DNA of 37,345 bases from an uncultured Pirellula sp. GTDB lineage: Bacteria; Planctomycetota; Planctomycetia; Pirellulales; Pirellulaceae. The stretch lies in the NCBI GenBank assembly GCA_903930765.1, contig CAIYZV010000300.1, positions 1 through 37,345 of the forward strand, read 5' to 3'. Below are positions 27,500 to 36,383 of the stretch, one piece after another. Below the pieces are notes generated by a model, which did no database searches, was not told where the DNA came from, and saw only the letters and a list, made by a program, of their open reading frames with translations. How positions within the stretch are numbered: the first letter of the stretch is position 1; the number at the start of each line of letters is the position of its first letter. A program made the position numbers and the translations under genes.

Positions 27500-28780
27500 C
27501 TATTGGACCGATGGTACAGCCACAAGTTCAACAGGTATACGGACCTTCTTTCCTTCGCGGAGAACGATGACATCGACCTTGCGCCCCGACGCGGATAATC
27601 CCACCAACTGAACTAGATGCTCATCATTCTCGACTTGAGTACCATCGAACTCCAGGATCACATCACCATATCGGAGCCCTGCCAACTCGGCTGGACTATT
27701 CGGCTTGATCACTTTCACAAACGCACCCCGTGGCCGTTGCGATGTGCTCCCCACTCCCGCCTCGGAGTTGAATGCCCGTTCGACGCTGACGCCGAGGTAA
27801 GACCGCTGCAGTTCCCCTCGATCGACGAGCTGGGTCGCGACATTGATTGCGATGTTGATAGGAATTGAAAAGCCTATCCCTTCGTTTCCTCCCGAGTTGC
27901 TGGCGATGGCGGTATTAATTCCGACAACCTCGCCTCGCATGTTCATTAGAGGGCCGCCGCTGTTCCCTGGGTTGATCGCTGCATCGGTCTGGATGAAGTC
28001 TTGGTAGACGATCGACTTCGTTCCCAATTCCAAATTCCGACGACCTTTGGCGCTAACGATTCCATAACTAACGGAGTGGTTGAGTCCGAATGGACTGCCG
28101 ACAGCGAAGACGTGGTCCCCGACTTCCAAATTCCGACTGTCCCCCAACCGTGCGATGGGCAAGTCGGCTCGTTCGACGTCGATCACGGCCAGATCGGTCG
28201 ATGGGTCATCCCATATTCTTGCTACATGCAGTGGAATCCCGTCGAAGGTTTCAACTCGGATATTTTGAAGAGCCGCGGACTGTATGACGTGGCGATTGGT
28301 GAGAACGTAGTTCCCTCGCCCGATCTGAATCACCACCCCTGATCCGGCTTCTTCAATCTTCCGGGATTCCGTTTTTCCTCGGCCTGGAACAGGAGTAACC
28401 CCTTGCGGATCGGGTGAATGATCCTCTTTGATCGCTTCGATATGAACGACAGTAGGCGTTACCAACCGAACAGCCCGGCGCAAAAGCATCGTTTGACGCT
28501 CGAGAAACGTCACTTCCTGAGCCAATTGCTCGTACTGTTCATCCCGGTGCTTCCAAGGTACTGTCCCGCTGGCGGGTTGATTTCCAAGGGTATTCGCTGG
28601 ATTGGCACTTCCCGCAAATTTACCACCTGCCGCAGGGTCCGTCATGCGAGAAACCGTACCGAAATCTTGAGCAACGAGCTCTTCTGGAACCGCTGCGGCG
28701 CCCAACGTACCGATCGCCACAAATAGCCATCGGGATGTCTTTTTCCAAGAGCGAGACTGGTTGAGCATGATCACGTTCAT
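27500..28780 (-). CDS. HtrA/DegP-type serine protease with one PDZ domain
   Basis: A 426-residue periplasmic protease. The N-terminus has a signal peptide (SRWLFVAIGTLGAAAV, cleavage near ELVAQ), then a polar segment and a short heptad-like helix (EQLAQEVTFLERQTMLLRRA). The trypsin-like domain shows the catalytic triad: His in LTNRHVIQ, Asp in DPSTDLAVIDV and Ser in NPGNSGGPL. One C-terminal PDZ domain spans roughly YLGVSVE to VIVLREGKKVRIPVEL, with the ligand loop in YLGV. DegP/DegQ have two PDZs, DegS has one; here the lack of a membrane anchor beyond the signal is like soluble HtrA. The start at 28780 (MNVIMLNQ) is preferred; 28768 is also possible. Confidence 0.94.
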   Translation of the reverse strand: MNVIMLNQSRSWKKTSRWLFVAIGTLGAAAVPEELVAQDFGTVSRMTDPAAGGKFAGSANPANTLGNQPASGTVPWKHRDEQYEQLAQEVTFLERQTMLLRRAVRLVTPTVVHIEAIKEDHSPDPQGVTPVPGRGKTESRKIEEAGSGVVIQIGRGNYVLTNRHVIQSAALQNIRVETFDGIPLHVARIWDDPSTDLAVIDVERADLPIARLGDSRNLEVGDHVFAVGSPFGLNHSVSYGIVSAKGRRNLELGTKSIVYQDFIQTDAAINPGNSGGPLMNMRGEVVGINTAIASNSGGNEGIGFSIPINIAINVATQLVDRGELQRSYLGVSVERAFNSEAGVGSTSQRPRGAFVKVIKPNSPAELAGLRYGDVILEFDGTQVENDEHLVQLVGLSASGRKVDVIVLREGKKVRIPVELVAVPSVQ

Positions 28781-29005
28781 TGCACCACAGATAGAGGCGT
28801 TCTCACGACAACCCCCACTCGGGATGTCGTCCCCTATTGTCTCGGATCGATGCAACACAAGCTCGCAATGGTTTTCTGATTGATTGCTATCACCGGACAA
28901 AACGCGTGCGGTCCGTTCCGCAACATCGCAGATTAGCGACTGTAACGATTCTGAAACGCATTCCGTGCGAGGTCGTCTGTAGCGATTGTTACGAGCGAGG
29001 GATCA

Positions 29006-32000
29006 CTAAAGGATCGCGGCTCGCTTTTCTTCCGCCCGCGGTCCCAAATTTCCGTAGCGATGATAATCGAACGAGATGCTCTGCTCGACAACATACCAAA
29101 GCAGTTCCGGAGCCGAAGCGAGTACCGGCGCATCCGCTAAGTAAACAAAGTTCTCGTTAGCAGCGCGCCGGATGGATTCAGGCACACGATCCGAGGATGC
29201 GTACCGAATACGGGGCGCACGGCCTTCTCGAATCGCCTCCTCCAATTCGCTGTCCGATTCATCGACAAACTCGATACGACCCGCCCATGGCAACGTCAAC
29301 TGTTCGAGCACGTCAATCAACTGCTGGCTGGTTTCCGAGCCGCAGGATACGGTCGCTCGACAACCAGAGGCAACCGCTGCGGCGCATCGAGTAACGATCT
29401 CCCAAACCTTATCGCCTGCGTGAACACGAATTCGCATCGGTGAAACAGGCAAATACCGTCGGTGATTGTCTTGTCCTACCAATTTGAAATGATCGTGCTC
29501 TACGAGAATCTCCTCCCTAGCAAATCGATCGTATTGGGACAGCGCTGCCCGAATCTTGTTGATGTCCTCAACACCAGCGTTAGGCAACCCCATCAACGAC
29601 CGGCTCGCGCTCTCTAATCGCTCCCACAAACTCTTCAGGACGGGCAACTGCGGTTTGCTGTCTGCGGCCGGAGTATCCGGCGATTCATTATCTCGTAGCT
29701 CGCTTAGCATGGTCACATAATTCGGACCGCCGGCCTTGGTCCCAGGCCCAAAAGCACTCTTGCCCATGCCTCCAAAAGGCTGACGGAGCACGATGGCGCC
29801 GGTCGTCGGGCGATTGATGTACAGATTCCCAGCCCGAATCCGCTGCCGCCACACCTGCTGCTCGCGGTCGTCGAGCGATTCCAAGCCACTGGTCAGTCCG
29901 TAACCGGTATCGTTGACCATCTCGATGGCTTCATCGAGACGCTGGTAAGGCATCACGCCCAAAACAGGTCCAAACAATTCGGTCATGTGGGTGAAATTCC
30001 CAGGCGTAACGTTCCACTTGACCCCCGGAGTGTAGAGGCACGGATTGTCACCGACCTGGGTTGGCATCACGAGCCAATGCTCGTCATGCTCGAGCTCCTT
30101 CATGCCTCTCAACAGATCGCCCGACGGTGGACGGATCAACGGTCCCAACTTGCTGGATAAATCCCAGGCCGAACCAACCTTCAAGCTGGTGATGGCATCG
30201 GAAAACTGCTCTCGAAACTCCTCGCTGTCGAATACTTCTTGTTCCAACAATAACAACGACGTAGCGCTGCATTTCTGCCCGGAGTGCGAAAACGCGCTAT
30301 GGAGAATATTTTTTACCGCCAAATCGCGGTCGCTGAGACCACTGACGATCGTGGCGTTCTTCCCACCCGTCTCGGCGAGCAGCTTCAACATCGGATTGGC
30401 AGCCAGCATCGTTAACGCCGTCTCAGTCCCACCGGTTAGTATCACTCTCGCAATATCGTTGCGTTTAATGATCTTTTCACCCACCAACGCCCCGCTAGAG
30501 GGCAAGAATTGAAGCGCATTTCGCGGCACGCCCGCCTTCCAAAAACATTGGCACATCAAGTAGGCGGGTAAGACCGTATCCGACGCAGGCTTGAGGATCA
30601 CCGTATTGCCAGCGGCCAATGCCGCGGCAACCCCACCGCATGGAATCGCAATCGGAAAATTCCACGGACTGATGACGACCACCGCCCCGGCTGGGCGCAT
30701 GGTGAGATCACGGCTCTGGCTCAAGTCCACCGCGCATCGCGCGTAGAACTCAACAAAGTCGATCGCTTCACTCACTTCAGGATCGCTCTCGGCGATCGTC
30801 TTGCCACCATCCGCGATAGCCGCACCAATCAAATCCCCTCGAGCGATCCGCAACTCCTGAGCAGCTTGTCGCAGGATCCTATATCGATCCACAGGTGCTA
30901 ACGCTCTCCATTGCGACGGATCCTCGACCGCCCATCGGGCCGCTTGCTCGATCTGCGACTCACTGGCCTGATGGTACCTCGCCACGACCACACCCGGACG
31001 CGAGGGGTCCAACGACTCGGTCAATGGCCCAGCTCCATCGACCTCACCATCGCCGATCGATACTGGGATCGATATCGCATTGGCATCGCAACGCCCGATC
31101 CAACCATCGATGATCTCTTGGGCCCAAAGCGAATTGGTGGTCAAACTGAAATCGGTGTCCGGCTCATTGGAGAACGCTTGCCACTGGGATGGTTCGGATG
31201 GCTCCACAGAAACCGCATGGCGATCCTGGGTCTTTCTAGGCCGATTAGAAACTTCACCGATCCGATGTACAGACTCGAGAAAACCATTCTCCAGCCTAGT
31301 CCACGTCGAACTTCCGGCTTGAATTTTAAAAGCATGCCGCAAGAAATTGTCAGGCCCCGTGTTCTCGTCGAGGCGACGGATCAAATAACCGATGGCGTTG
31401 ATGAACTCTTCGCGCTGGCACGCAGGTGCATAGAGCAACATGCTCCGAGCCAATTCAAACATGGCTCGGCGTTGATGGTTCGCCATCCCTTCCAGCATTT
31501 CAAACTGAACGCGAAGAGTCGCCTTCATCGCAACCGCTAACACGACTCCATACGCGAGATCAAACAGGTTATGCGAAGCGATCCCCAAATGAACCGCTTG
31601 GTTGTGGGCAGGAATCATCCCATAGCGGAGCATCCGTTTGTAGTTGGCATCGGTCTCGATCTTGGTGCGATACGGAGCTTGTGGCCAGCCCTTCAGCGAA
31701 GCCTCGACACGCTCCATCTCCATGTTGGCACCCTTCACGATGCGAATCGTTATGGGCGAACCACCCCGCTTTTGCCGTTCGATCGCCCACTGCGTAATGG
31801 ACTCTTGAACCAACGACGAGTCGGGAATATAGGCTTGCAACGCGATCCCACCTCGGACATTCTCAAGCCCCTTGCGAGAGAGGGTTTGCATGAAGATTTC
31901 GGCTGTCAGATGAAGGTCGCGATACTCCTCCATGTCGAGGTACACGAATTTTGGAACACGCGAACCATCCTGCCGAACAAACACTTCCTTCGCAGCCGCT

Positions 32001-32740
32001 CGATACAGCAACTCCAGCCGATCGGAAACCATTCGGATCGTGTTTTTCCTCGCCAAAGCTGATATCTGGGAATAGAGGGTGGAGATCTTGATCGAGACAC
32101 ATTCAATTTCTGGCAATTGCAAGATTGCAAGGTAGCGATCCAATCGCCGCCGCGATTCGCGTTCCCCAAGGATCGCTTCTCCGAGGAAATTAACATTCAT
32201 CCGTACCCCCTCGCGTGTCCGTTCGCGAAGGTGCCCCGCCAGTTTGTCTTTTTCTGCTGGAAGGATCACGTTCGACGTTTCCTTGCGCATCTTCTCCTTC
32301 ACCATCGGGACCGCGACCCCGGGGAGAAACTCTCCAAACGATTGAAACCCCTTGAGGAGCGCCTGGTCAAAAACGCTAAAGAATCTCGGTACGCCTTGAA
32401 CGTCTAAAATATGAACCATCTGGTCCACCACCCGGCCCGGGGAAATGCTGCGGAAGCTTTGGTCCGTGATCTGGGTCAAGGTCGCTTTGTCCTCGGGATG
32501 CTGCAGCATCCGATCGAGTTCCGCTTGCTGCCTGCGCTCCTGCGGTGTCTGCAACTGCGACGCTCTCTCCTGCAGATGCTTGGCAATGGTCAGCGCCGCC
32601 TCGACCAGATTCGGATCGTCGACGGTCCATTCAGAGCGATCGGCCCCCAATGCGTCTCGCCGGGCGACTCCCAGACCGGTCAATACCCCTTCGACCAAGC
32701 CCAAATCCAAGGCTGGGCCGATCCATGTCGACTCTGTCAT
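29006..32740 (-). CDS. putA: bifunctional proline dehydrogenase / L-glutamate-gamma-semialdehyde dehydrogenase
   Basis: A 1244-residue enzyme that oxidises proline to glutamate in two steps. The N-terminal FAD-dependent proline dehydrogenase barrel covers about residues 60-480, with SIKISTLYSQI, VYLDMEEYRDLHLT, VKGANMEMERVEASLKGW and LYAPA. The aldehyde dehydrogenase domain spans about 570-1050, with ISPWNFPIA, the Glu base E790 (LAETGGKN) and the catalytic Cys C824 (SGQKCSA), 34 residues apart as usual. The C-terminal 190 residues form the extra domain of longer PutAs. There is no ribbon-helix-helix DNA-binding domain, so it should not self-regulate like E. coli PutA. AGAGGGG precedes the ATG. 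topoisomerase VI A lies 62 nt upstream on the same strand. Confidence 0.96.
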   Translation of the reverse strand: MTESTWIGPALDLGLVEGVLTGLGVARRDALGADRSEWTVDDPNLVEAALTIAKHLQERASQLQTPQERRQQAELDRMLQHPEDKATLTQITDQSFRSISPGRVVDQMVHILDVQGVPRFFSVFDQALLKGFQSFGEFLPGVAVPMVKEKMRKETSNVILPAEKDKLAGHLRERTREGVRMNVNFLGEAILGERESRRRLDRYLAILQLPEIECVSIKISTLYSQISALARKNTIRMVSDRLELLYRAAAKEVFVRQDGSRVPKFVYLDMEEYRDLHLTAEIFMQTLSRKGLENVRGGIALQAYIPDSSLVQESITQWAIERQKRGGSPITIRIVKGANMEMERVEASLKGWPQAPYRTKIETDANYKRMLRYGMIPAHNQAVHLGIASHNLFDLAYGVVLAVAMKATLRVQFEMLEGMANHQRRAMFELARSMLLYAPACQREEFINAIGYLIRRLDENTGPDNFLRHAFKIQAGSSTWTRLENGFLESVHRIGEVSNRPRKTQDRHAVSVEPSEPSQWQAFSNEPDTDFSLTTNSLWAQEIIDGWIGRCDANAISIPVSIGDGEVDGAGPLTESLDPSRPGVVVARYHQASESQIEQAARWAVEDPSQWRALAPVDRYRILRQAAQELRIARGDLIGAAIADGGKTIAESDPEVSEAIDFVEFYARCAVDLSQSRDLTMRPAGAVVVISPWNFPIAIPCGGVAAALAAGNTVILKPASDTVLPAYLMCQCFWKAGVPRNALQFLPSSGALVGEKIIKRNDIARVILTGGTETALTMLAANPMLKLLAETGGKNATIVSGLSDRDLAVKNILHSAFSHSGQKCSATSLLLLEQEVFDSEEFREQFSDAITSLKVGSAWDLSSKLGPLIRPPSGDLLRGMKELEHDEHWLVMPTQVGDNPCLYTPGVKWNVTPGNFTHMTELFGPVLGVMPYQRLDEAIEMVNDTGYGLTSGLESLDDREQQVWRQRIRAGNLYINRPTTGAIVLRQPFGGMGKSAFGPGTKAGGPNYVTMLSELRDNESPDTPAADSKPQLPVLKSLWERLESASRSLMGLPNAGVEDINKIRAALSQYDRFAREEILVEHDHFKLVGQDNHRRYLPVSPMRIRVHAGDKVWEIVTRCAAAVASGCRATVSCGSETSQQLIDVLEQLTLPWAGRIEFVDESDSELEEAIREGRAPRIRYASSDRVPESIRRAANENFVYLADAPVLASAPELLWYVVEQSISFDYHRYGNLGPRAEEKRAAIL

Positions 32741-32802
32741 ACGCTCACGATCCCCTCTTCCACATTTCGCTTTTGGGAATGCTCATACTACGGTGCAGGT
32801 CG

Positions 32803-33954
32803 TCAATCGAGCCAGTCGTTGTTCCGTAGACGCTCTGGCACATACTGCTCGGTCACGTAGCTAATGTCGCGGCTGATCAACGCTTCGACTTCCAACTTGA
32901 AGCCATTGTCGATCATCTTCTTGATCTCCGCTTGCCAAGGTTTTTTGTCGGCGAACCAAGGGTAAGACGCTATTTGCTTCGCCCGCGTACGATCTTTTTC
33001 GTCCAATTTGATCGTGACATTGTCCTTCAACTGGCAACGTTCAAAATCAATGCTGCGAAGACCGATGAACTTCGCATCCGGAATCGCCATCCGCATGCTC
33101 TCAAAGGCCAAGTTGATCGAGCCTTGTTTGATCACACTGTAGATATAATATCCCCATGGATCGTTATCGAGCAAACAGAAAACGGGAAGCTTATGCTCGT
33201 AATGCAGCCGATGCAGCATGCGTCGCACTCCGCGCGAGGGTTGTCCCCCGCCGTGCGAAACGATGCAATTGTGCTTCTTCCAGAACTTGTCTTCGTTGAA
33301 TCGCTGCCAAACAGTACCCTTTTCGACGTGCAGGATGAATTTGGCTTCGCACTTTTTGATACGGACTCGATCCGGCTCCACGATGCTCGGGATCGGGTAA
33401 CCAGCTGCCCCCATGCGGGCCGCGTCGAGTTCATTCTCACCATCGATGAAGACAATCGGACCGGCGAGCGCTCCTTTTGGCTCGGCGTAGAGATGCAATT
33501 CCTCACGCATCGCCCCCGTGATAACCTCCAAATCCTCGATCACGGTATCCGATTCACCCTGTTCCTCGAACGTATTCTCCTTGGTCCCGTCGATCGTCTT
33601 TTTGAGCATGTAGTACAAACCCCGAATGCTCGTATTCTTGCCTTGGCGAATCAATCGAGTGCAACCGCTGCCCACCAGCAAGGTCTGCATGTACGACCGA
33701 GCTTGGTTCAAATTGAACAACTCGCGGCGGTTCTTTTTTTCCCCCATCTCGATGAGCCGCTTCTTGCGGTTAAAATGGCTGTTGGAGAGGGATCGCGAAG
33801 GGACGTCCAAATAAGGGTCTCGCCGTTTTTTTGCGATCTCGACAACGGCACCGGCCAGATTCTGGAGCTTGGCCATCGTTTCGATGTCCCTCCCCTTGAT
33901 CGGCACTTCCTTGTCTTCTTCCTCGTCCGCCGTTCGCTTCGCTTTTTTGGCCAT
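32803..33954 (-). CDS. top6A: DNA topoisomerase VI subunit A (Spo11 family)
   Basis: A 383-residue homologue of archaeal Topo VI A. After a Lys-rich N-terminal extension, the CAP domain has VPSRSLSN and the catalytic Tyr Y115 in SIRGLYY, four residues after R111 as in archaeal R99/Y103 and yeast Spo11 R131/Y135. NTFEEQGESDTVIEDLEV and REELHLYAEPKGALAGPI are typical. The Toprim domain has E211 (HVEKGTVWQRF) and D263/D265 (LLDNDPWGYYIYS), with the same 52-residue spacing as archaeal E197/D249, and the GGGQPSRGVRRM block. It should make and reseal double-strand breaks with subunit B. No B gene is next to it. A strong GGAGG precedes the ATG. Confidence 0.93.
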   Translation of the reverse strand: MAKKAKRTADEEEDKEVPIKGRDIETMAKLQNLAGAVVEIAKKRRDPYLDVPSRSLSNSHFNRKKRLIEMGEKKNRRELFNLNQARSYMQTLLVGSGCTRLIRQGKNTSIRGLYYMLKKTIDGTKENTFEEQGESDTVIEDLEVITGAMREELHLYAEPKGALAGPIVFIDGENELDAARMGAAGYPIPSIVEPDRVRIKKCEAKFILHVEKGTVWQRFNEDKFWKKHNCIVSHGGGQPSRGVRRMLHRLHYEHKLPVFCLLDNDPWGYYIYSVIKQGSINLAFESMRMAIPDAKFIGLRSIDFERCQLKDNVTIKLDEKDRTRAKQIASYPWFADKKPWQAEIKKMIDNGFKLEVEALISRDISYVTEQYVPERLRNNDWLD

Positions 33955-34000
33955 GTCGTTCTTTCCTCCGGTTCGTTCCTCAATGTGTCCCCAGTTTTAC

Positions 34001-34038
34001 TAAGCGATCCCCCATTTGCCTAGCAGACCCCATTTGCC
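34001..34038. repeat. degenerate ~20-bp direct duplication upstream of topoisomerase VI A
   Basis: TAAGCGATCCCCCATTTGCC (34001-34020) is followed by TAGCAGACCCCATTTGCC (34021-34038), the same unit with mismatches and a 2-bp gap. It lies in the gap between the divergent top6A and HExxH-protein genes. The TAAGCGA(T/C)CC part is also found on the minus strand in the duplication at 4479-4516. Confidence 0.6.
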
Positions 34039-34205
34039 CGAATCCAACCAAGCCCGTGAGTTACCACCCCTTGAATTACCCGCCCGTGCTTCAATCACCA
34101 GCTAGTAGCACTCTATTTGATTCCGAGATTCCGTTTTGGGAGAGGATACGGTCTGGGTCGCAACGGCCTAACACGCATGAAATCAATGTCGCAACATTCA
34201 CGTAT

Positions 34206-35021
34206 TTGCATGCACCCCTTCTCGCTCTTCTGTTTTGCTGCCTAGTAAAGAGCACCTTCGGCCAGGATGAGTCCGTACCCGCGACGCAGCCATCCAACGC
34301 TGCTGAGCTGACCCATGGATCCCCGCATCCTTGGATCGATACAGCTCCTCCCGCATTTGCTCGCCTGATCTCGCTCGGCCGCGTCCAAATAAAAATCGAC
34401 GATCAGCGTCTCGATGACGCGCGGAAACAAGCATTAACCCACTTCAAAATCAAAGCGGACTACCGCTATCTGTACACGCAACAATCCACGCGGGTCGATC
34501 CCAAAAATGACGGCGGTTACGTCGCGAAGATCAATGCTCGAATTGCGGTACCCGAGATCGAGATCTTACACAACATCTCGATTCGCTCCGGATTCAAACC
34601 GAGAGATCCATGGAAATCGCCATTGATGAAACATGAGTTCGACCATGTGTCCATCAGCACCGATCCTCGATTGTTAAAACTGCTGAAAAAAATTCTAAAT
34701 GGCAAAATCTCGTTCGAAGTTCGATGGACATCCGAGGAACAATTCAGCGACGAGCTTGTGAGCCGAGCGATTAAGGCGGAGATCAACACCCAAATTGCCG
34801 AGATAGAGAGAGTTGTTCAAGCCAACTACGATCGGCTCGATCGAGAGACACGCGATGGCACCATGGATGCCAAGGACTGGGAAGCTCTTTTCAGGTCGAT
34901 GTACGATGTCGATTCGCTCCGAACACTGAAGTTTTTGTATCTGGACGCGACGAAGTCCATTGTGCAAGATAGCCGGGACAAGGACGTCCTCGAGCACTAT
35001 TCTTTACTGGCACCCCCGTGA
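34206..35021 (+). CDS. hypothetical exported protein with HExxH motif
   Basis: I do not recognise the family. The protein has a hydrophobic signal-peptide-like start (LHAPLLALLFCCLV, cleavage near TFGQ). At 34632-34646 it encodes HEFDH, a zincin-like HExxH motif, after SPLMK, so a metallopeptidase is possible but unproven; no third ligand can be pointed to with certainty. The C-terminal part is charged and helical. The start is unclear: TTG at 34206 gives about 271 residues, GTG at 34056 gives 321 with the hydrophobic stretch internal, and an ATG at 34177 is out of frame by one base (see findings). The 3' end overlaps the MFS gene by GTGA. Confidence 0.6.
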   Translation: MHAPLLALLFCCLVKSTFGQDESVPATQPSNAAELTHGSPHPWIDTAPPAFARLISLGRVQIKIDDQRLDDARKQALTHFKIKADYRYLYTQQSTRVDPKNDGGYVAKINARIAVPEIEILHNISIRSGFKPRDPWKSPLMKHEFDHVSISTDPRLLKLLKKILNGKISFEVRWTSEEQFSDELVSRAIKAEINTQIAEIERVVQANYDRLDRETRDGTMDAKDWEALFRSMYDVDSLRTLKFLYLDATKSIVQDSRDKDVLEHYSLLAPP

Positions 35022-36358
35022 ACCCGTCGTCGACTACCACCCATCGCCCTGGCGTTGCCAGCGCGATCGTTTCTCGCATGGAACCGCATTCATCGTCAAC
35101 CGCGAGGCCTTCGGCTTCGTCGATATTCTTCAGCGGTGGCGCATACTTTATCCATTTTTTGGCTTTGGGATTTGCCTCGTTCCCGCTCCAAACACACCTC
35201 CGCCAAGTCCTCGCACCTGCATCGGCAAGCTTGGTTGCTAGCGTTGTTCCGATCGCTGCTTGCTCCACCTACTTCCTGTTCCGCTTTGCCGAATCGCGAG
35301 GCTGGACTCGGTCTCCCCAATGGATGCTTGTCGCGCTGGCTTCGGCGCTTTCGATCATGCAAGCCACCCTCGGGTTGAAGCTTCACTGGGTATCCGGTCA
35401 ATCCTATTGGATCGGGCCGGCCATCGATGTCGCCGCTTGCTTGCTCGTTTTGGGTTGCATCCAATCGAGTTGCATGACCGTCCTCAACCATATCGGTGTC
35501 GCCGCGATGGGAAGCCATGCATACACCGTCCGTGCGGCTGGATCCGCCGGTTACATGGTGGCAGTGATGCTGATGGGTCTCCTAGGTGGTTCGCAGCATG
35601 AGGTCTCTGAACGCCATCTTTTCATCGGCTCTGCCTGCAGCGCAATCCACGCGATCTTCGCTGCCCTGAGCTTTGCGTTCGTACGCTGGGCACCGGCCCC
35701 ACCTCACCCCCAGTCTCAAGCATGCCCCCCCAATGCGGCCTCAATACCACCGGGCGATGCAACCGCAGTTCATCAACCCCGACTTTCCCGCTCCCATTCG
35801 CTCGAGTGGTGGTGCTTGCTCGTGCTGGTCTGGATGATTGCGATGTGCGAAATGTCCTACGGCCTCTACTCGCACGAGTTCCTCACCTCGACGTACGGTG
35901 CCTGGGGGTACTTTGTTTTCGCGACTGCGATCGCGATGGAGATCGGACTTCTTTTGGCTATGCCGCGGCTTAACGCATTGAAGCAGCGTCTCCTTTTTGT
36001 CGGCCCTCTAGGCTGGATCTGTTTGTTCAGCGGTTGCCTACTGGCGATCGCTGGCTGGTACCCGATGGGCTATTTCGCATTGGCTCTCGCCCTCAATTGC
36101 CCATTCCAAGTCTCCGCCAATGAACATGCTCATCGCATGCAGCCGAGCATCCTGGGGGTTGCGTCGATGACGTTGGCGCAATCGTTAGGGTACGTCACAG
36201 CCACATTCGTTGCGGCGTGGACTACAGGAAACGGTAACGGCCCGCAGCGTCTCTGGATGACCATGTGGGTCGTCTCCATCATCGCCTTGATCCTCGCCCT
36301 GTGGAAAATGAACCGAGATCGCATCGAAGCAGCCGCCGACGTAGCCTCGCCTAACTGA
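35018..36358 (+). CDS. MFS-type transporter (nucleoside/sugar-like)
   Basis: A 446-residue membrane protein with about 12 predicted hydrophobic segments in two halves of six, separated by a polar, Pro-rich loop (residues about 225-265). The first half starts near IFFSGGAYFIHFLALGF. The overall look is of the MFS_1-like/nucleoside-proton symporter type, but the substrate cannot be inferred. The GTG start at 35018 overlaps the stop of the preceding exported protein gene as GTGA, so translation is probably coupled; an in-frame ATG at 35078 is an alternative that would shorten the N-terminal polar tail. No Shine-Dalgarno is visible. Confidence 0.72.
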   Translation: MNPSSTTTHRPGVASAIVSRMEPHSSSTARPSASSIFFSGGAYFIHFLALGFASFPLQTHLRQVLAPASASLVASVVPIAACSTYFLFRFAESRGWTRSPQWMLVALASALSIMQATLGLKLHWVSGQSYWIGPAIDVAACLLVLGCIQSSCMTVLNHIGVAAMGSHAYTVRAAGSAGYMVAVMLMGLLGGSQHEVSERHLFIGSACSAIHAIFAALSFAFVRWAPAPPHPQSQACPPNAASIPPGDATAVHQPRLSRSHSLEWWCLLVLVWMIAMCEMSYGLYSHEFLTSTYGAWGYFVFATAIAMEIGLLLAMPRLNALKQRLLFVGPLGWICLFSGCLLAIAGWYPMGYFALALALNCPFQVSANEHAHRMQPSILGVASMTLAQSLGYVTATFVAAWTTGNGNGPQRLWMTMWVVSIIALILALWKMNRDRIEAAADVASPN

Positions 36359-36383
36359 TGGCGCACGTTCGCGATGACGCTGG

